A stretch of 64,000 nt of DNA from Pectobacterium punjabense (GCF_012427845.1 NZ_CP038498.1:3596001-3660000), one strand, 5' to 3'; positions 20,955 through 30,294 are shown, counted from the first letter of the stretch. Notes: generated by a model not told the origin, from the sequence alone. Translations and numbers: made by a program.

Positions 20955-21410
20955 ATGCCAATTTTTAAACGTTCAGTCTTGATTAACACTGTAGATTCCA
21001 AGCCGACAACCATGAACGCTAAACGTGTAACATGGGGACTATGCCTTATTGCTGCAAGTGCTTTGCTTTCGGCCAATACATACGCAGCGAAAATTCCCGA
21101 TTGCGGTAAAAATGCGCCGAGCAAGACCCTGCCTACTCCACAAAATAGTGAATATGACGCTTACCGGAACGCGAAGATTAGTGCGGTAGATAAGAATGCA
21201 AATAATAAAATATTTAATAATAATGAAAAAATTCTTCCCGCGGCTGGAAAAAACGAAGTTTACTATGAATATTATTTAGGTTATGACGGTACTGGCGGGG
21301 CAGGTTCGCATCGTGCAGTACTGCTTGTGAGTATTCCAACAGGGAAACACAAAGTCTTGCAAAGTTATTATACGCAGGATCACTATAAAACGTTCTGCTC
21401 ACTTCCATAA
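20955..21410 (+). CDS. Secreted guanyl-specific (barnase/N1-type) ribonuclease
   Basis: Small exported protein of 151 aa whose C-terminus carries the signature of the microbial RNase N1/barnase family. Candidate catalytic residues are all present in order: Glu105 in YYEYYLG, Arg120 in GSHRAVLL and His143 in YYTQDHYKTF, the last resembling the barnase C-terminal DHYxTF. A hydrophobic signal segment spans about residues 26-44 (ending NTYAAK). The start has AGAGGA upstream; a second ATG at codon 20 would give a more usual signal peptide but lacks a Shine-Dalgarno sequence. Two cysteines (in PDCGK and TFCSLP) could form a disulfide. No barstar-like inhibitor gene is adjacent. AT-rich relative to its mtn neighbours, suggesting acquisition. 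Confidence 0.75.
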   Translation: MPIFKRSVLINTVDSKPTTMNAKRVTWGLCLIAASALLSANTYAAKIPDCGKNAPSKTLPTPQNSEYDAYRNAKISAVDKNANNKIFNNNEKILPAAGKNEVYYEYYLGYDGTGGAGSHRAVLLVSIPTGKHKVLQSYYTQDHYKTFCSLP

Positions 21411-21621
21411 TTAAGAAAAACGGTAGATAAAATCACTTCCACATTACATTTTTAGCACCTAATTTCACATTTAAAAAAGCTAATAATTAATTATAAAAAA
21501 CACATCACTTGCGATCCTTTAGGTTGAAAGAGGAATAGTAAAGCAAGTACTCATCGATGGTATTTATAATTAGAGTAATTACGAAAATAAATTAGATGGT
21601 GAGTTAAATATCGATGTAATC

Positions 21622-21653
21622 GTTTGATGACAGGGAATTCCCTGTCATCAAAC
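21622..21653. terminator. Perfect 32-base palindrome downstream of mtnD
   Basis: Two 16-base arms, GTTTGATGACAGGGAA and its exact complement, meet at a central GAATTC with no loop. It lies between the RNase gene and mtnD, which converge here, so it may terminate either transcript, although no U-tract follows on either strand. The rest of the 299-base gap is AT-rich with nothing I recognise. Confidence 0.55.
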
Positions 21654-21709
21654 TCAACTCATCATACTTCGATTCGCGTGTGCGCTGGCAGGAGCCAAAT
21701 ACCCGTGTA

Positions 21710-22255
21710 TTAACGCCCCAGCTTCGGATAGGCATCCGCGATCTTATCGCCGGTAAAATGGGCGATCCAGCCTTCTGGATTATCGAACAGACGGATAGCG
21801 GTGAAGTGCGGTTCCGGCCCCATATCAAACCAGTGTGCCGTGCCAGCCGGTACAGAGAGCAGATCGTTCTTCTCACACAAAATCTGGTAAATCTTGCCGT
21901 TCAGATGCAGACAGAACAGCCCCGCGCCCTCGACAAAAAAGCGCACTTCATCTTCATGGTGAACATGCTCGGATAAAAACTTGGTGCGTAGCTCCGCGCG
22001 CTGCGGATTGTCCGAACGCATGCTGATAACATCCCAGCTCTGATAACCTTTTTCTGCCACCAGCTTATCGATTTCATGCTGATAAGCAGACAGCACTTCC
22101 TCAGACGACGGCGCGTCGCTCAGCTTCTGGCTGGCTTCCCAGCGCTCAAAACGCACGCCGATGTCGTTCAGCTGTTTCTGAATCGCCTCGGCATCCTGAC
22201 TTTGCCAAATCGGCTGGCTTGCATCGCTGTCGCTAAAAATGGTTAATCCACTCAT
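21710..22255 (-). CDS. mtnD: Acireductone dioxygenase
   Basis: Methionine salvage: the cupin metalloenzyme that oxidises acireductone to 2-keto-4-methylthiobutyrate plus formate (Fe form) or to methylthiopropionate, formate and CO (Ni form). 181 aa. The metal ligands sit in [12 protein letters not shown] and the downstream His in [11 protein letters not shown]. It is the last gene of mtnBCD and overlaps mtnC by 4 bases (ATGA), implying translational coupling. Confidence 0.97.
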   Translation of the reverse strand: MSGLTIFSDSDASQPIWQSQDAEAIQKQLNDIGVRFERWEASQKLSDAPSSEEVLSAYQHEIDKLVAEKGYQSWDVISMRSDNPQRAELRTKFLSEHVHHEDEVRFFVEGAGLFCLHLNGKIYQILCEKNDLLSVPAGTAHWFDMGPEPHFTAIRLFDNPEGWIAHFTGDKIADAYPKLGR

Positions 22256-22941
22256 TGGGCGTACTCCGGTAAGTCGATCTGGTCAAAACGTGCCACCTGA
22301 CGGTGGCGGCTTACGCTATCCGCATCATCGCGAATAAGCTGGCAGGTATGCCAGCCGGCTTCCTGTGCGGCATCCAGCTCCTGACGAATGTCCGACAGGA
22401 ACAACAGTTGCTCAGCAGGCAGTCCGATGGCTTGCGCAATGGTGCGATAAGAATTCGTCTCTCGCTTCGCGCCGACGCGAGTATCGAAATAGTCGCTAAA
22501 CAGCGCTCGCAGGTCACCCGCGTTGCTGTAACCGAACAGTAGTTGCTGCGCTTCCACCGAGCCTGACGAGTAAACATACAGACGAAGACCTTGCTGCTGC
22601 CACGCAGCGAGCTGCTCTGCCACTTCAGGGTACAGGTGCCCCTGAAAATCACCATTACGATAACCCGCGCGCCAGATAATGCCTTGTAGCTGCTTCAGCG
22701 CGGTAGATTTACGATCTTCATCCATAAACTGGTGCAACGCGGCAATCAGCACGTCGCTATCCGCATCGGGTTGACCCAGTTCCTGACGCAAGGCGTTCAG
22801 TGCCTGTGCGATCTCAGGATCGCTACCGTGTTGCCGCACCGTGTCGGCCAGCCGCTCGCGGGCATAAGGAAACAGCACACGATGGACAAAACGGATGTCG
22901 CTGGTAGTCCCTTCAATATCCGTCACAATCGCATTAATCAT
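22252..22941 (-). CDS. mtnC: Enolase-phosphatase E1
   Basis: Bifunctional HAD-family enzyme that enolises and then dephosphorylates 2,3-diketo-5-methylthiopentyl-1-phosphate to acireductone. 229 aa. HAD motif I reads [11 protein letters not shown], motif II is in [11 protein letters not shown], and the C-terminal acidic motif is [12 protein letters not shown]. It overlaps mtnB upstream and mtnD downstream by 4 bases each. Confidence 0.96.
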   Translation of the reverse strand: MINAIVTDIEGTTSDIRFVHRVLFPYARERLADTVRQHGSDPEIAQALNALRQELGQPDADSDVLIAALHQFMDEDRKSTALKQLQGIIWRAGYRNGDFQGHLYPEVAEQLAAWQQQGLRLYVYSSGSVEAQQLLFGYSNAGDLRALFSDYFDTRVGAKRETNSYRTIAQAIGLPAEQLLFLSDIRQELDAAQEAGWHTCQLIRDDADSVSRHRQVARFDQIDLPEYAQ

Positions 22942-23555
22942 GCTTTCGCCTCCAACAGTCGGCGCTGCAACTCACACTGAAACAGGAACTCTAATCCTTC
23001 AAGATGGCGACGCGCTTCTTTCACCGTCGCACCCCAACAGTAAAGGCCGTGGCCGCGCACCAGAAAGCCGTAGCGGAGCGGCGTGTGGCTGGCGTACTCG
23101 GTTACCCGCTGCGCCAGCGCCGGAATATCCTGATCGTTATCGAAAATCGGGATCGCCACACGATCCAAATGGGTAGTTTGCCCCGCCAGCGATTTTTGCA
23201 TTTCGTAGCCGTGCAGTACCAGCTCAGCGCCCTTCTCTACCCGAGACAGTACCGTGGCATTCACCGAGTGCGTGTGCAGCACCGCACCGATAGTCGGCTC
23301 GCGGCGGTAGAGCAGCGTGTGTAGCCCGGTTTCTGCCGACGGCGTACGGCCGCTCGGCACATGGTTTGTGGCAATCTCCACCAGCAGGAAATCCTCTGCC
23401 TGAAGGCTGCCTTTATCTTTACCCGATTCGGTAATCAGGCACTGCGCGTCATCAAGGCGTACGGACATATTGCCGCCCGTCGCCGGACACCAGCCTTTTT
23501 CGCCGATCCAGTGGCAGGCTGCAAGCAGCGCCGTCAATTGTTGATTTTCAGTCAT
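22938..23555 (-). CDS. mtnB: Methylthioribulose-1-phosphate dehydratase
   Basis: Zinc enzyme of the class II aldolase/adducin fold that dehydrates methylthioribulose 1-phosphate to the diketo phosphate used by MtnC. 205 aa. The pattern [12 protein letters not shown] (phosphate site), [11 protein letters not shown] (metal His pair) and [12 protein letters not shown] (third His) is intact. First gene of mtnBCD; divergent from mtnE with MetJ-like boxes in between. Confidence 0.96.
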   Translation of the reverse strand: MTENQQLTALLAACHWIGEKGWCPATGGNMSVRLDDAQCLITESGKDKGSLQAEDFLLVEIATNHVPSGRTPSAETGLHTLLYRREPTIGAVLHTHSVNATVLSRVEKGAELVLHGYEMQKSLAGQTTHLDRVAIPIFDNDQDIPALAQRVTEYASHTPLRYGFLVRGHGLYCWGATVKEARRHLEGLEFLFQCELQRRLLEAKA

Positions 23556-23660
23556 GAGGCTTCCCGTTTTTGGTTCATTTTTCTCGCTACTTTTCTGGAT
23601 GCTTTTTGGCGATTTAGATGCTTTTGTTATGGCTTAGTACATAAAAGCATTTAGCCGTTT

Positions 23661-23676
23661 AAACGTCCAAGCGTCT
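23661..23676. promoter_or_regulatory. Probable MetJ operator, mtnB/mtnE
   Basis: Adjacent 8-mers AAACGTCC and AAGCGTCT each match 6 of 8 positions of the met box AGACGTCT, in the divergent mtnB-mtnE region. The same type of site occurs before mtnK/mtnA, which supports both calls. Confidence 0.6.
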
Positions 23677-23743
23677 TGATTGCCAAATACTAACAGCATG
23701 TTATATTACCAAGCAATACAGGCTTGCAGGAGTCCTATCCGTT

Positions 23744-24901
23744 ATGAGCGCCGCTCTGATCCCCGACAGTAAACTGCCTTCGCTGGGCACCACCATTTTT
23801 ACCCAGATGAGTGCGCTGGCCCAACAGCATCAGGCCATCAATCTATCACAAGGTTTCCCTGATTTTGACGGCCCGGACTATTTACAACAGCGGCTGGCGT
23901 ATCACGTCAGTCAGGGCGCCAACCAATATGCGCCAATGACCGGCGTCGCGCCGCTGCGTCAGGCCATTGCTGAAAAAACGGAAGAACTGTACGGCTGGCG
24001 GCCGGATGCCGATAGCGAAGTGACCGTCACGGCGGGTGCGACTGAAGCGCTGTTTGCCGCCATTGCCGCGCTGGTACGTCCCGGCGACGAAGTGATTTGT
24101 TTCGATCCCAGCTATGACAGCTATGCGCCTGCCGTTACGCTGGCCGGCGGCGTACTCAAACGCATCGCCTTGCAGCCGCCCGCGTTTCGCGTCGACTGGT
24201 CGCACTTTGCCAATTTGCTGAGCGATCGAACCCGGCTGGTCATTCTGAATACGCCGCATAATCCGTCTGCCACCGTCTGGCAGAAGGCGGATTTCGAGCA
24301 ACTGTGGCAGGCGATTGCCGCACGTAACATCTTCGTGTTGAGTGATGAAGTCTACGAGCATATCTGCTTTGATAGTGAAGGACACGCCAGCGTGCTGGCA
24401 CATCCGTCGCTGCGCCAACGCGCTATCGCCGTTTCATCATTTGGCAAAACGTTCCACATGACCGGCTGGAAAGTCGGTTATTGCGTTGCGCCAGCGGCGC
24501 TGAGTGCTGAAGTCCGTAAGGTGCACCAGTATCTGACGTTCTCCGTGAATACGCCCGCCCAGTTTGCCATTGCCGATATGCTGCGTGAACAGCCGCAACA
24601 CTGGCGTGAACTGCCCGATTTTTACCGTGCACGCCGCGATCGCTTTATCAAAGCGCTGGCAGGGAGTCGTTTCGAGATTCTGCCCTGTGAAGGCACCTAT
24701 TTCTTGCTGGCGGACTATCGGGCGATTTCCGATCTGGACGATGTCAGCTTCTGCCGCTGGCTGACCGAACACGTTGGCGTCGCCGCCATTCCGCTGTCCG
24801 TCTTTTGCGCCGATCCGTTCCCACACACGTTGATTCGACTATGCTTTGCTAAACAGGAAGCAACGTTAGATGCCGCTGCGGAGCGTTTATGTCGACTTTA
24901 A
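23744..24901 (+). CDS. mtnE: Methionine (KMTB) aminotransferase, YbdL type
   Basis: PLP-dependent class I aminotransferase of 385 aa, similar to E. coli YbdL, which prefers methionine. It would convert 2-keto-4-methylthiobutyrate to methionine, the last step of salvage. Motifs: LSQGFPDFDGPDYLQ, YAPMTGVAPLRQAI, TAGATEALFAAIAALV, ILNTPHNPSATVW, VLSDEVYEHICFD, and the PLP lysine in SSFGKTFHMTGWKVGY. Its stop codon overlaps the start of yafV by 13 bases, so a coupled transaminase/omega-amidase pair is likely. MetJ-like boxes lie upstream. Confidence 0.93.
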   Translation: MSAALIPDSKLPSLGTTIFTQMSALAQQHQAINLSQGFPDFDGPDYLQQRLAYHVSQGANQYAPMTGVAPLRQAIAEKTEELYGWRPDADSEVTVTAGATEALFAAIAALVRPGDEVICFDPSYDSYAPAVTLAGGVLKRIALQPPAFRVDWSHFANLLSDRTRLVILNTPHNPSATVWQKADFEQLWQAIAARNIFVLSDEVYEHICFDSEGHASVLAHPSLRQRAIAVSSFGKTFHMTGWKVGYCVAPAALSAEVRKVHQYLTFSVNTPAQFAIADMLREQPQHWRELPDFYRARRDRFIKALAGSRFEILPCEGTYFLLADYRAISDLDDVSFCRWLTEHVGVAAIPLSVFCADPFPHTLIRLCFAKQEATLDAAAERLCRL

Positions 24902-25656
24902 AGATTTCATTACTGCAACAGCCGCTGGTCTGGCGCGATGGGGAAGCCAATCTGCGCCACTTCGATACCTTGTTGGCGGAAATGAACGGACGCGATCTGA
25001 TTGTCCTGCCGGAGATGTTCACCACCGGCTTTGCGATGGAAGCCGCCAAAGGCAGCCTGGAACAATCAGCCGTCGAGGCGTGGCTGCATCAATGGGCGAA
25101 AAAGACCAATGCGCTAATCGGCGGCAGCGTCGCGGTAAATACGCCAAAAGGCGCGGTGAACCGCTTCCTGTTAGTCGATCCACACGGCGAGGTGTATCAC
25201 TACGATAAACGCCACCTGTTCCGCATGGCGGATGAGCACCACCACTATCAGGCTGGAACAGAGCGAACGACTCTTGAGTGGCGCGGCTGGCGCATCTGCC
25301 CGATGATCTGCTATGACCTGCGTTTCCCGGTATGGTCGCGCAATCGACAGGATTACGATCTGGCGCTATATGTCGCCAACTGGCCAGCACCACGAGCCGC
25401 ACACTGGCAAACGCTGCTGGCGGCGCGCGCCATTGAGAATCAGGCCTACGTGGCAGGCTGCAACCGCGTCGGCACCGACGGCAACGGCCACAGCTACCGC
25501 GGCGATAGCCTGATTATTAATGCTCAAGGGGAAATTCTGGCCTCTGCCGCTCCCAACCAGCCCGCCCGACTGGACGCCGAGCTATCGCTGGAAGCGCTGC
25601 AAAGCTACCGGGAATCCTTCCCCGCCTGGCGCGACGCCGATCGGTTTACGCTGTAA
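24889..25656 (+). CDS. yafV: Omega-amidase (Nit2/YafV family)
   Basis: Carbon-nitrogen hydrolase of 255 aa. The Glu-Lys-Cys triad is visible in LPEMFTTGFAM, YDKRHLFRMADE and MICYDLRFPVWSRN. Family members hydrolyse alpha-ketoglutaramate or the keto acid amide made when glutamine is the amino donor in KMTB transamination. Overlap with mtnE fits this: the pair would pull methionine regeneration forward by removing the glutamine-derived product. It converges with hpxK across a 30-base gap. Confidence 0.93.
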   Translation: MSTLKISLLQQPLVWRDGEANLRHFDTLLAEMNGRDLIVLPEMFTTGFAMEAAKGSLEQSAVEAWLHQWAKKTNALIGGSVAVNTPKGAVNRFLLVDPHGEVYHYDKRHLFRMADEHHHYQAGTERTTLEWRGWRICPMICYDLRFPVWSRNRQDYDLALYVANWPAPRAAHWQTLLAARAIENQAYVAGCNRVGTDGNGHSYRGDSLIINAQGEILASAAPNQPARLDAELSLEALQSYRESFPAWRDADRFTL

Positions 25657-25686
25657 CAACGTCCGCTATAGTCGTTGCGGTGGGCG

Positions 25687-26949
25687 TTACCGTGCTGATG
25701 CGTGATGGAACACCATCTGATAAAACGCCCGTAGCGCCAGCGCTACATCTGCCGCGATAACAGATTCGTCGGGATGATGGCTGATACCACCGCGACAGCG
25801 GACAAAGAGCATCGCCACTGGCCAGCGTTCGGCGATAGCGATGGCATCGTGCCCCGCACCGCTCGGCAGCATCAGCGTTTTCCCCTGCACCTGCGTCACT
25901 GCCTCGTTTAATGCCGACTGCAACGCGGGATCGCAGCGGGTTGCCGCAATACGATAATACTCTTCGGCGCTGAACTGGCAGCGGCGCTGGCGCGCGATAT
26001 CCTGTGCCAGCGTCAGGAGTTTTTGTAGCAATGCATCCAGCGGCGCATCCTCCGGTCCGCGAATATCCAGCGTCATCTTTACTTCACCGGGGATCACGTT
26101 CGCCGCCCCCGGTAAACACTGCAACGACCCAAACGTAGCGACCAGATGAGGATCGCTTTCCCGCGTCACCCGTTCTGCCTGCGCCATCCAGTCAGCGGCC
26201 GCTGCCAGCGCATCCTGCCGCTGCGTCATCGGCACCGTTCCGGCATGCCCCGCCAGACCGAGAAACGTGCAGTTGAGCCGCCGCGCCCCGTTGATTGCCG
26301 TAACCACGCCCAGTGCCAAATCCTGCTGCTCCAGGCACGGTCCCTGCTCGATGTGCAATTCCAGATAAGCGACGATGTCACTGACCGGACGTGCCGCCTG
26401 CGCCACCTCAAGCGGATCGAGCCCCGCAATGGTCAACGCCTGCGCCACGCTGGTGCCCTCGGCATCCTCGCATGCCAGCCAGTTTTCCGGCCAGGTACCT
26501 GTCAAACCTCGGCTTCCCAGCAGGGTAATGCCAAAACGCGTACCTTCTTCATCACCGAAGCCGACGATCTCCAGCGCCACGGGCAATCGGATTCCCTGCT
26601 GATGAAACGTACGTACCACTTCAATCGCCGTTAATACGCCCAGCATGCCGTCATAGCGTCCGGCATTCCGCACCGTGTCCAGATGCGAACCCAGCAGCAG
26701 CGCCGGTGCATCCGGCGTCAGCCCGTCATAGCGACCGCAAATATTGCCCACGCTATCCTGCCAGACGTTCATCCCCGCTTCGCGCATCCACTCCCCCACC
26801 AGCCTATTGGCGCGCAGGTGTTCCAGCGACAGATAGACGCGGGTCAGTTGGCCGGGCGTTTCGCTAATTTCAGCCAGCACATCGCAGCGCGACATAATCT
26901 GTTCAGCGGCAGTCTGTGCAGCAGCGAGCGACAGTAAAGGTTCACTCAT
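25687..26949 (-). CDS. hpxK: Allantoate amidohydrolase-family enzyme (HpxK)
   Basis: M20-family metalloamidase of 420 aa, of the allantoate amidohydrolase / N-carbamoyl-amino-acid hydrolase group. Metal-site motifs: LLGSHLDTVRNAGRYDGMLG, GFGDEEGTRFGI, LELHIEQGPCLEQQ, GLAGHAGTVPM and PSGAGHDAIA. In purine-degrading Klebsiella the hpxK product converts allantoate to ureidoglycine, the substrate of HpxJ, whose gene overlaps it by 4 bases here. It is the last gene of a leftward operon behind an ABC importer, so imported allantoate, allantoin or a related ureide is the likely source. Precise substrate is inferred from context. Confidence 0.86.
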   Translation of the reverse strand: MSEPLLSLAAAQTAAEQIMSRCDVLAEISETPGQLTRVYLSLEHLRANRLVGEWMREAGMNVWQDSVGNICGRYDGLTPDAPALLLGSHLDTVRNAGRYDGMLGVLTAIEVVRTFHQQGIRLPVALEIVGFGDEEGTRFGITLLGSRGLTGTWPENWLACEDAEGTSVAQALTIAGLDPLEVAQAARPVSDIVAYLELHIEQGPCLEQQDLALGVVTAINGARRLNCTFLGLAGHAGTVPMTQRQDALAAAADWMAQAERVTRESDPHLVATFGSLQCLPGAANVIPGEVKMTLDIRGPEDAPLDALLQKLLTLAQDIARQRRCQFSAEEYYRIAATRCDPALQSALNEAVTQVQGKTLMLPSGAGHDAIAIAERWPVAMLFVRCRGGISHHPDESVIAADVALALRAFYQMVFHHASAR

Positions 26950-28190
26950 GCACGATCCTCATTTACCGCGTAGCTGTTCCAGGCAGCCTGCAAGGCCTCG
27001 CCTTGCACTGTCTTGAATCCAAGGCGATTAAGTACCGCCTCCAGCGCCGTTAATGTTTGCATCACGCAGTCTTTACGTGCGTTGTAACCCATGGTGCCGA
27101 TGCGCCAGATTTTGCCCTGAAGCGGGCCGAACGAGGTACCGATCTCAATCGCGAAATCTTCCAACAGCAGCTTACGCACCTGCTCGCCGTGAATGCCGTC
27201 AGGAATCACCACGCCCAGTACGTTATTCATTTTGTGGTTGAGATCGCCAAAGGTTTCCAGTCCCATTCCCTGAATTCCCGCCACCAGCGCATTACCGTGC
27301 AGCGCATGGCGAGTAATACTGCGATCCAACCCTTCTTCGAGGATCACCCGCGCGCACTCGCGGGCGGCGAACAACATGCTCGTCGCTTCAGTGTGGTGGT
27401 TCAGGCGCTCCGGCCCCCAGTAATCCATCACCATCCCAAGATCGAAATAGTTGGAATAGATCATCTCATCGTCGCCATCCTGATGTGCGTCGGTTCTGAT
27501 CCCCTGTTCGACGCATTTACGGCGACGGATCACCGCTTCCATCTGCGGGCTTAGCGTGATCGGTGAACTGCCAGACGGCCCGCCCAGACATTTCTGTAAT
27601 CCGGCGGAAACGGCATCCAAACCCCATTTATCGGTTTCCAGCGGATTACCGCCGAAAGACGCCGTGGCATCGGTGTAGAACAGCACGCCGTGGCGGCGGC
27701 AAATCTCACCCAGTTCCTCCAGCGGTTGCAGCATGGTAGTGGACGTGTCGCCCTGCACCGTCAGCAACAGACGCGGACGCACCGTTTTGATCGCCTCTTC
27801 GATCTGGTCAGGTGAGAACACCTCCCCCCACGGCACGTCGATAGTATGAACCTCGGCACGACAGCGGCGGGCAATCTCACACAGCAAATGACCAAAACGG
27901 CCAAACACCGGTACCAGCACCTTATCGCCAGGGCGGATCGCCGACAGTAGGATCGCTTCGATACCCGCACGTGAGGTGCCGTCCACCAGCATCGTCCAGC
28001 GGTTTTCCGTACGGAAAAGCTGACGATAGAGCGCCATAACCTGATTCATATAATGGGTCATCGCGGGGTCATATTGACCAACCAACTGGCTGGCCATGGC
28101 CCGTAATACGCGCGGATCGGCATTGATCGGCCCCGGCCCCATCAGTAAACGATGAGGGGGATTAATTTGCGCGTACAGTTCGCTGCTCAT
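26946..28190 (-). CDS. hpxJ: Ureidoglycine-glyoxylate aminotransferase (HpxJ)
   Basis: Class V PLP aminotransferase of 414 aa. The PLP lysine is about residue 200 in SAGLQKCLGGPSGS; other blocks are PPHRLLMGPGPINADPRVL, MLVDGTSRAGIEA, DATASFGGNPLETDKWG and the Gly-rich C-terminal GTSFGPLQGKIWRIGTMGYN. Klebsiella HpxJ of this family moves the amino group of ureidoglycine to glyoxylate, giving oxalurate and glycine. Coupling to hpxK by a 4-base overlap supports the same pathway here. An alanine-glyoxylate aminotransferase activity is the main alternative. Confidence 0.88.
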   Translation of the reverse strand: MSSELYAQINPPHRLLMGPGPINADPRVLRAMASQLVGQYDPAMTHYMNQVMALYRQLFRTENRWTMLVDGTSRAGIEAILLSAIRPGDKVLVPVFGRFGHLLCEIARRCRAEVHTIDVPWGEVFSPDQIEEAIKTVRPRLLLTVQGDTSTTMLQPLEELGEICRRHGVLFYTDATASFGGNPLETDKWGLDAVSAGLQKCLGGPSGSSPITLSPQMEAVIRRRKCVEQGIRTDAHQDGDDEMIYSNYFDLGMVMDYWGPERLNHHTEATSMLFAARECARVILEEGLDRSITRHALHGNALVAGIQGMGLETFGDLNHKMNNVLGVVIPDGIHGEQVRKLLLEDFAIEIGTSFGPLQGKIWRIGTMGYNARKDCVMQTLTALEAVLNRLGFKTVQGEALQAAWNSYAVNEDRA

Positions 28191-28239
28191 GGTTATTGCT
28201 CCAGACTTTTATTTCGACTTACACACTCGGAAAGCGTCA

Positions 28240-28983
28240 TTACGCTTCCGATAATCCTCGGACCGAGGCGATAAACTGTTTCAGTTCGCGGGTCTGCGGG
28301 TTAGCGAACAGCGTTTTGCTGTCTCCCTGCTCCCAGACCGTCCCCTGATGCATAAACACCACGCGGTCACCTACTTCACGGGCAAAATTCATTTCATGCG
28401 TCACCAGAATCAACGTCATACCTTCTGCGGCAAGCTGTTCCAGCACCTTCAACACTTCACCGACGAGTTCAGGATCGAGTGCCGACGTAATTTCGTCACA
28501 CAGCAGGACTTTTGGGTTCATCGCTAATGCACGGGCAATGGCGACTCGCTGCTGCTGACCGCCCGACAGATTGGCGGGATAATAATGAAGGCGTTCGCCC
28601 AAACCGACCTTGTTGAGCATCTGTTCGCCCAACGCCTGACACTCCGCCGCACTTTTACCCAGCACGCGGCGCGGTGCCAACATCACGTTTTCCAGCGCCG
28701 TCATGTGCGGAAACAGATTGAAATTCTGGAACACCATCCCGACCGAGCGGCTGATTTCCCGCGCCTGCGAATCCCTGTCGGTGACGGTCATCCCGCCCAG
28801 CTTGATGCTGCCATCCTGATACCCTTCCAGACCGTTCATGCAGCGCAGTAATGTGCTCTTACCCGAACCGCTGCGCCCAATGATCGAAATGACTTCGCCC
28901 ATTTCAATATCCAGATCCACCCCTTTCAGGACATGGTTCTGGCCGTAATATTTTTGAACCTGATTAATGGTGATGAGCGGCAT
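28240..28983 (-). CDS. Polar amino-acid-type ABC transporter ATPase
   Basis: 247-aa ATP-binding subunit of the GlnQ/HisP class. Walker A GRSGSGKST, Q-loop VFQNFNLFPHMT, signature LSGGQQQRVAIARALAM, Walker B VLLCDEITSALDP and H-loop VTHEMNF are all intact. It overlaps the upstream permease gene by 20 bases and precedes hpxJ by 49 bases, so it belongs to one leftward operon: binding protein, two permeases, ATPase, hpxJ, hpxK. The import substrate is inferred to be a ureide or purine-degradation intermediate. Confidence 0.9.
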   Translation of the reverse strand: MPLITINQVQKYYGQNHVLKGVDLDIEMGEVISIIGRSGSGKSTLLRCMNGLEGYQDGSIKLGGMTVTDRDSQAREISRSVGMVFQNFNLFPHMTALENVMLAPRRVLGKSAAECQALGEQMLNKVGLGERLHYYPANLSGGQQQRVAIARALAMNPKVLLCDEITSALDPELVGEVLKVLEQLAAEGMTLILVTHEMNFAREVGDRVVFMHQGTVWEQGDSKTLFANPQTRELKQFIASVRGLSEA

Positions 28984-29617
28984 TGAATTTCTTCTCCAGA
29001 TAGCGGCTGTAGTAAGAGAGCGGATAGCACATCAGGAAATAGCCCAGCGCCACCAATCCGAACACTTTAAACGGCTGATAGGTCACGTTATTCAACATGG
29101 TTCCCGCTTTGGTCAGTTCGATAAATCCGATGATCGATGCCAGCGCAGTGCCTTTGATCACCTGCACAGAGAACCCAACGGTAGGCGCGATGGCGATACG
29201 CATCGCCTGCGGTGCAATCACCCGATAGAGCGTCTGACCGAAATCCAGTCCGAGACAGCGTGAAGCTTCCCACTGCCCTTTCGGCAAGGCTTCCACGCTG
29301 CCGCACCAGATATCCACCAGAAAGGCGCTGGTAAACAGCGTCAGCGCGAGTGCCGCCGCCGTCCACGGACTGACATCAATACCGAACAGCGCAAGACCGA
29401 AGAACGCCAGAAACAGCTGCATCAACAGCGGTGTACCCTGAAAGAGCTCGGAATACAGATGGACAAAGCGCGTAGCCCATTTGCGTTTGGTCAATCGCAG
29501 CAGCATGAGCGGAAACGTCACCAGCGCCCCGCCGATGAAGGCCGTCAGCGACAACAGCAGCGTCCAACGCGCCGCCAGCAACAGGTTGCGCACAATATCC
29601 CAGTCGGTAAATGTCAT
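28964..29617 (-). CDS. Polar amino-acid-type ABC transporter permease (second)
   Basis: Inner-membrane subunit of 217 aa with several hydrophobic spans and the EAA-like loop typical of HisMQ permeases (GQWEASRCLGLDFGQTLYRVIAPQAMR, shown here by its conserved EASRCLG and PQA parts). The start is set at the ATG giving MTFTDWDIVRNLLL, which overlaps the stop codon of the upstream permease by 4 bases; the open frame reaches 26 codons further but runs into that gene. Confidence 0.89.
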   Translation of the reverse strand: MTFTDWDIVRNLLLAARWTLLLSLTAFIGGALVTFPLMLLRLTKRKWATRFVHLYSELFQGTPLLMQLFLAFFGLALFGIDVSPWTAAALALTLFTSAFLVDIWCGSVEALPKGQWEASRCLGLDFGQTLYRVIAPQAMRIAIAPTVGFSVQVIKGTALASIIGFIELTKAGTMLNNVTYQPFKVFGLVALGYFLMCYPLSYYSRYLEKKFNAAHHH

Positions 29618-30282
29618 GATTGCTGACTCCCTAAGAAACGCCGGCCCGCCAGCAGTAAGAGTTGCCGCATCAGAACAGACAGCACGAGGTAACACAGCGT
29701 GGTCGCCAGATACACTTCAAAGCTCAGGAACGTACGGGACTGAATCAGGTTGGCGGCGAAGGTCAGTTCCTCGTAGGAAACCTGCGACACCACCGACGAT
29801 CCCAGCATGACGATGATGCACTGGCTGACCAGCGCTGGATAAATCCGCTGGAGCGCAGGCGGCAAAATCACGCGCAGAAAAGTCTGCACTCGCGTCAGCC
29901 CCAGTACGCGAGCAGCTTCCCACTGGCCTTTCGGCGTCACCTGAATCCCCGCACGGATAATCTCCGTGCTGTATGCGCCAAGATTAATCAACATCGCTAA
30001 CAACGCAGCCTCCCCGGCCGTCAGCTTCCAACCCAGACTCGGCAAACCGAAGACGATAAAGAACAGTTGAACCACAAACGGCGTATTGCGGATCAGCTCG
30101 ACGTAGAGCCCCCATAGCCGACTCAGCAGTGTGGGCTTGCCGCTACGCAAGGCCGCACCACAGATACCGATGGCGATGCCGCCAAGGGTTGCCATTACTG
30201 TCAGCTCAATGGTGACCCACAGCCCCGCCAGCAGCTCAGGCCAGAACGGCAACAGTGCGGAAAAATTAAGCTGATAGGTCAT
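29614..30282 (-). CDS. Polar amino-acid-type ABC transporter permease (first)
   Basis: 222-aa inner-membrane permease paralogous to the next gene. It begins MTYQLNFSALLPFWPELLAG and carries the HisMQ-family loop with GQWEAARVLGLTRVQ. It forms a probable heterodimer with the downstream permease and is translationally coupled to it (4-base overlap). The periplasmic binding-protein gene lies 12 bases upstream. Confidence 0.9.
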   Translation of the reverse strand: MTYQLNFSALLPFWPELLAGLWVTIELTVMATLGGIAIGICGAALRSGKPTLLSRLWGLYVELIRNTPFVVQLFFIVFGLPSLGWKLTAGEAALLAMLINLGAYSTEIIRAGIQVTPKGQWEAARVLGLTRVQTFLRVILPPALQRIYPALVSQCIIVMLGSSVVSQVSYEELTFAANLIQSRTFLSFEVYLATTLCYLVLSVLMRQLLLLAGRRFLGSQQS

Positions 30283-30294
30283 GGCGCGCTCCCG

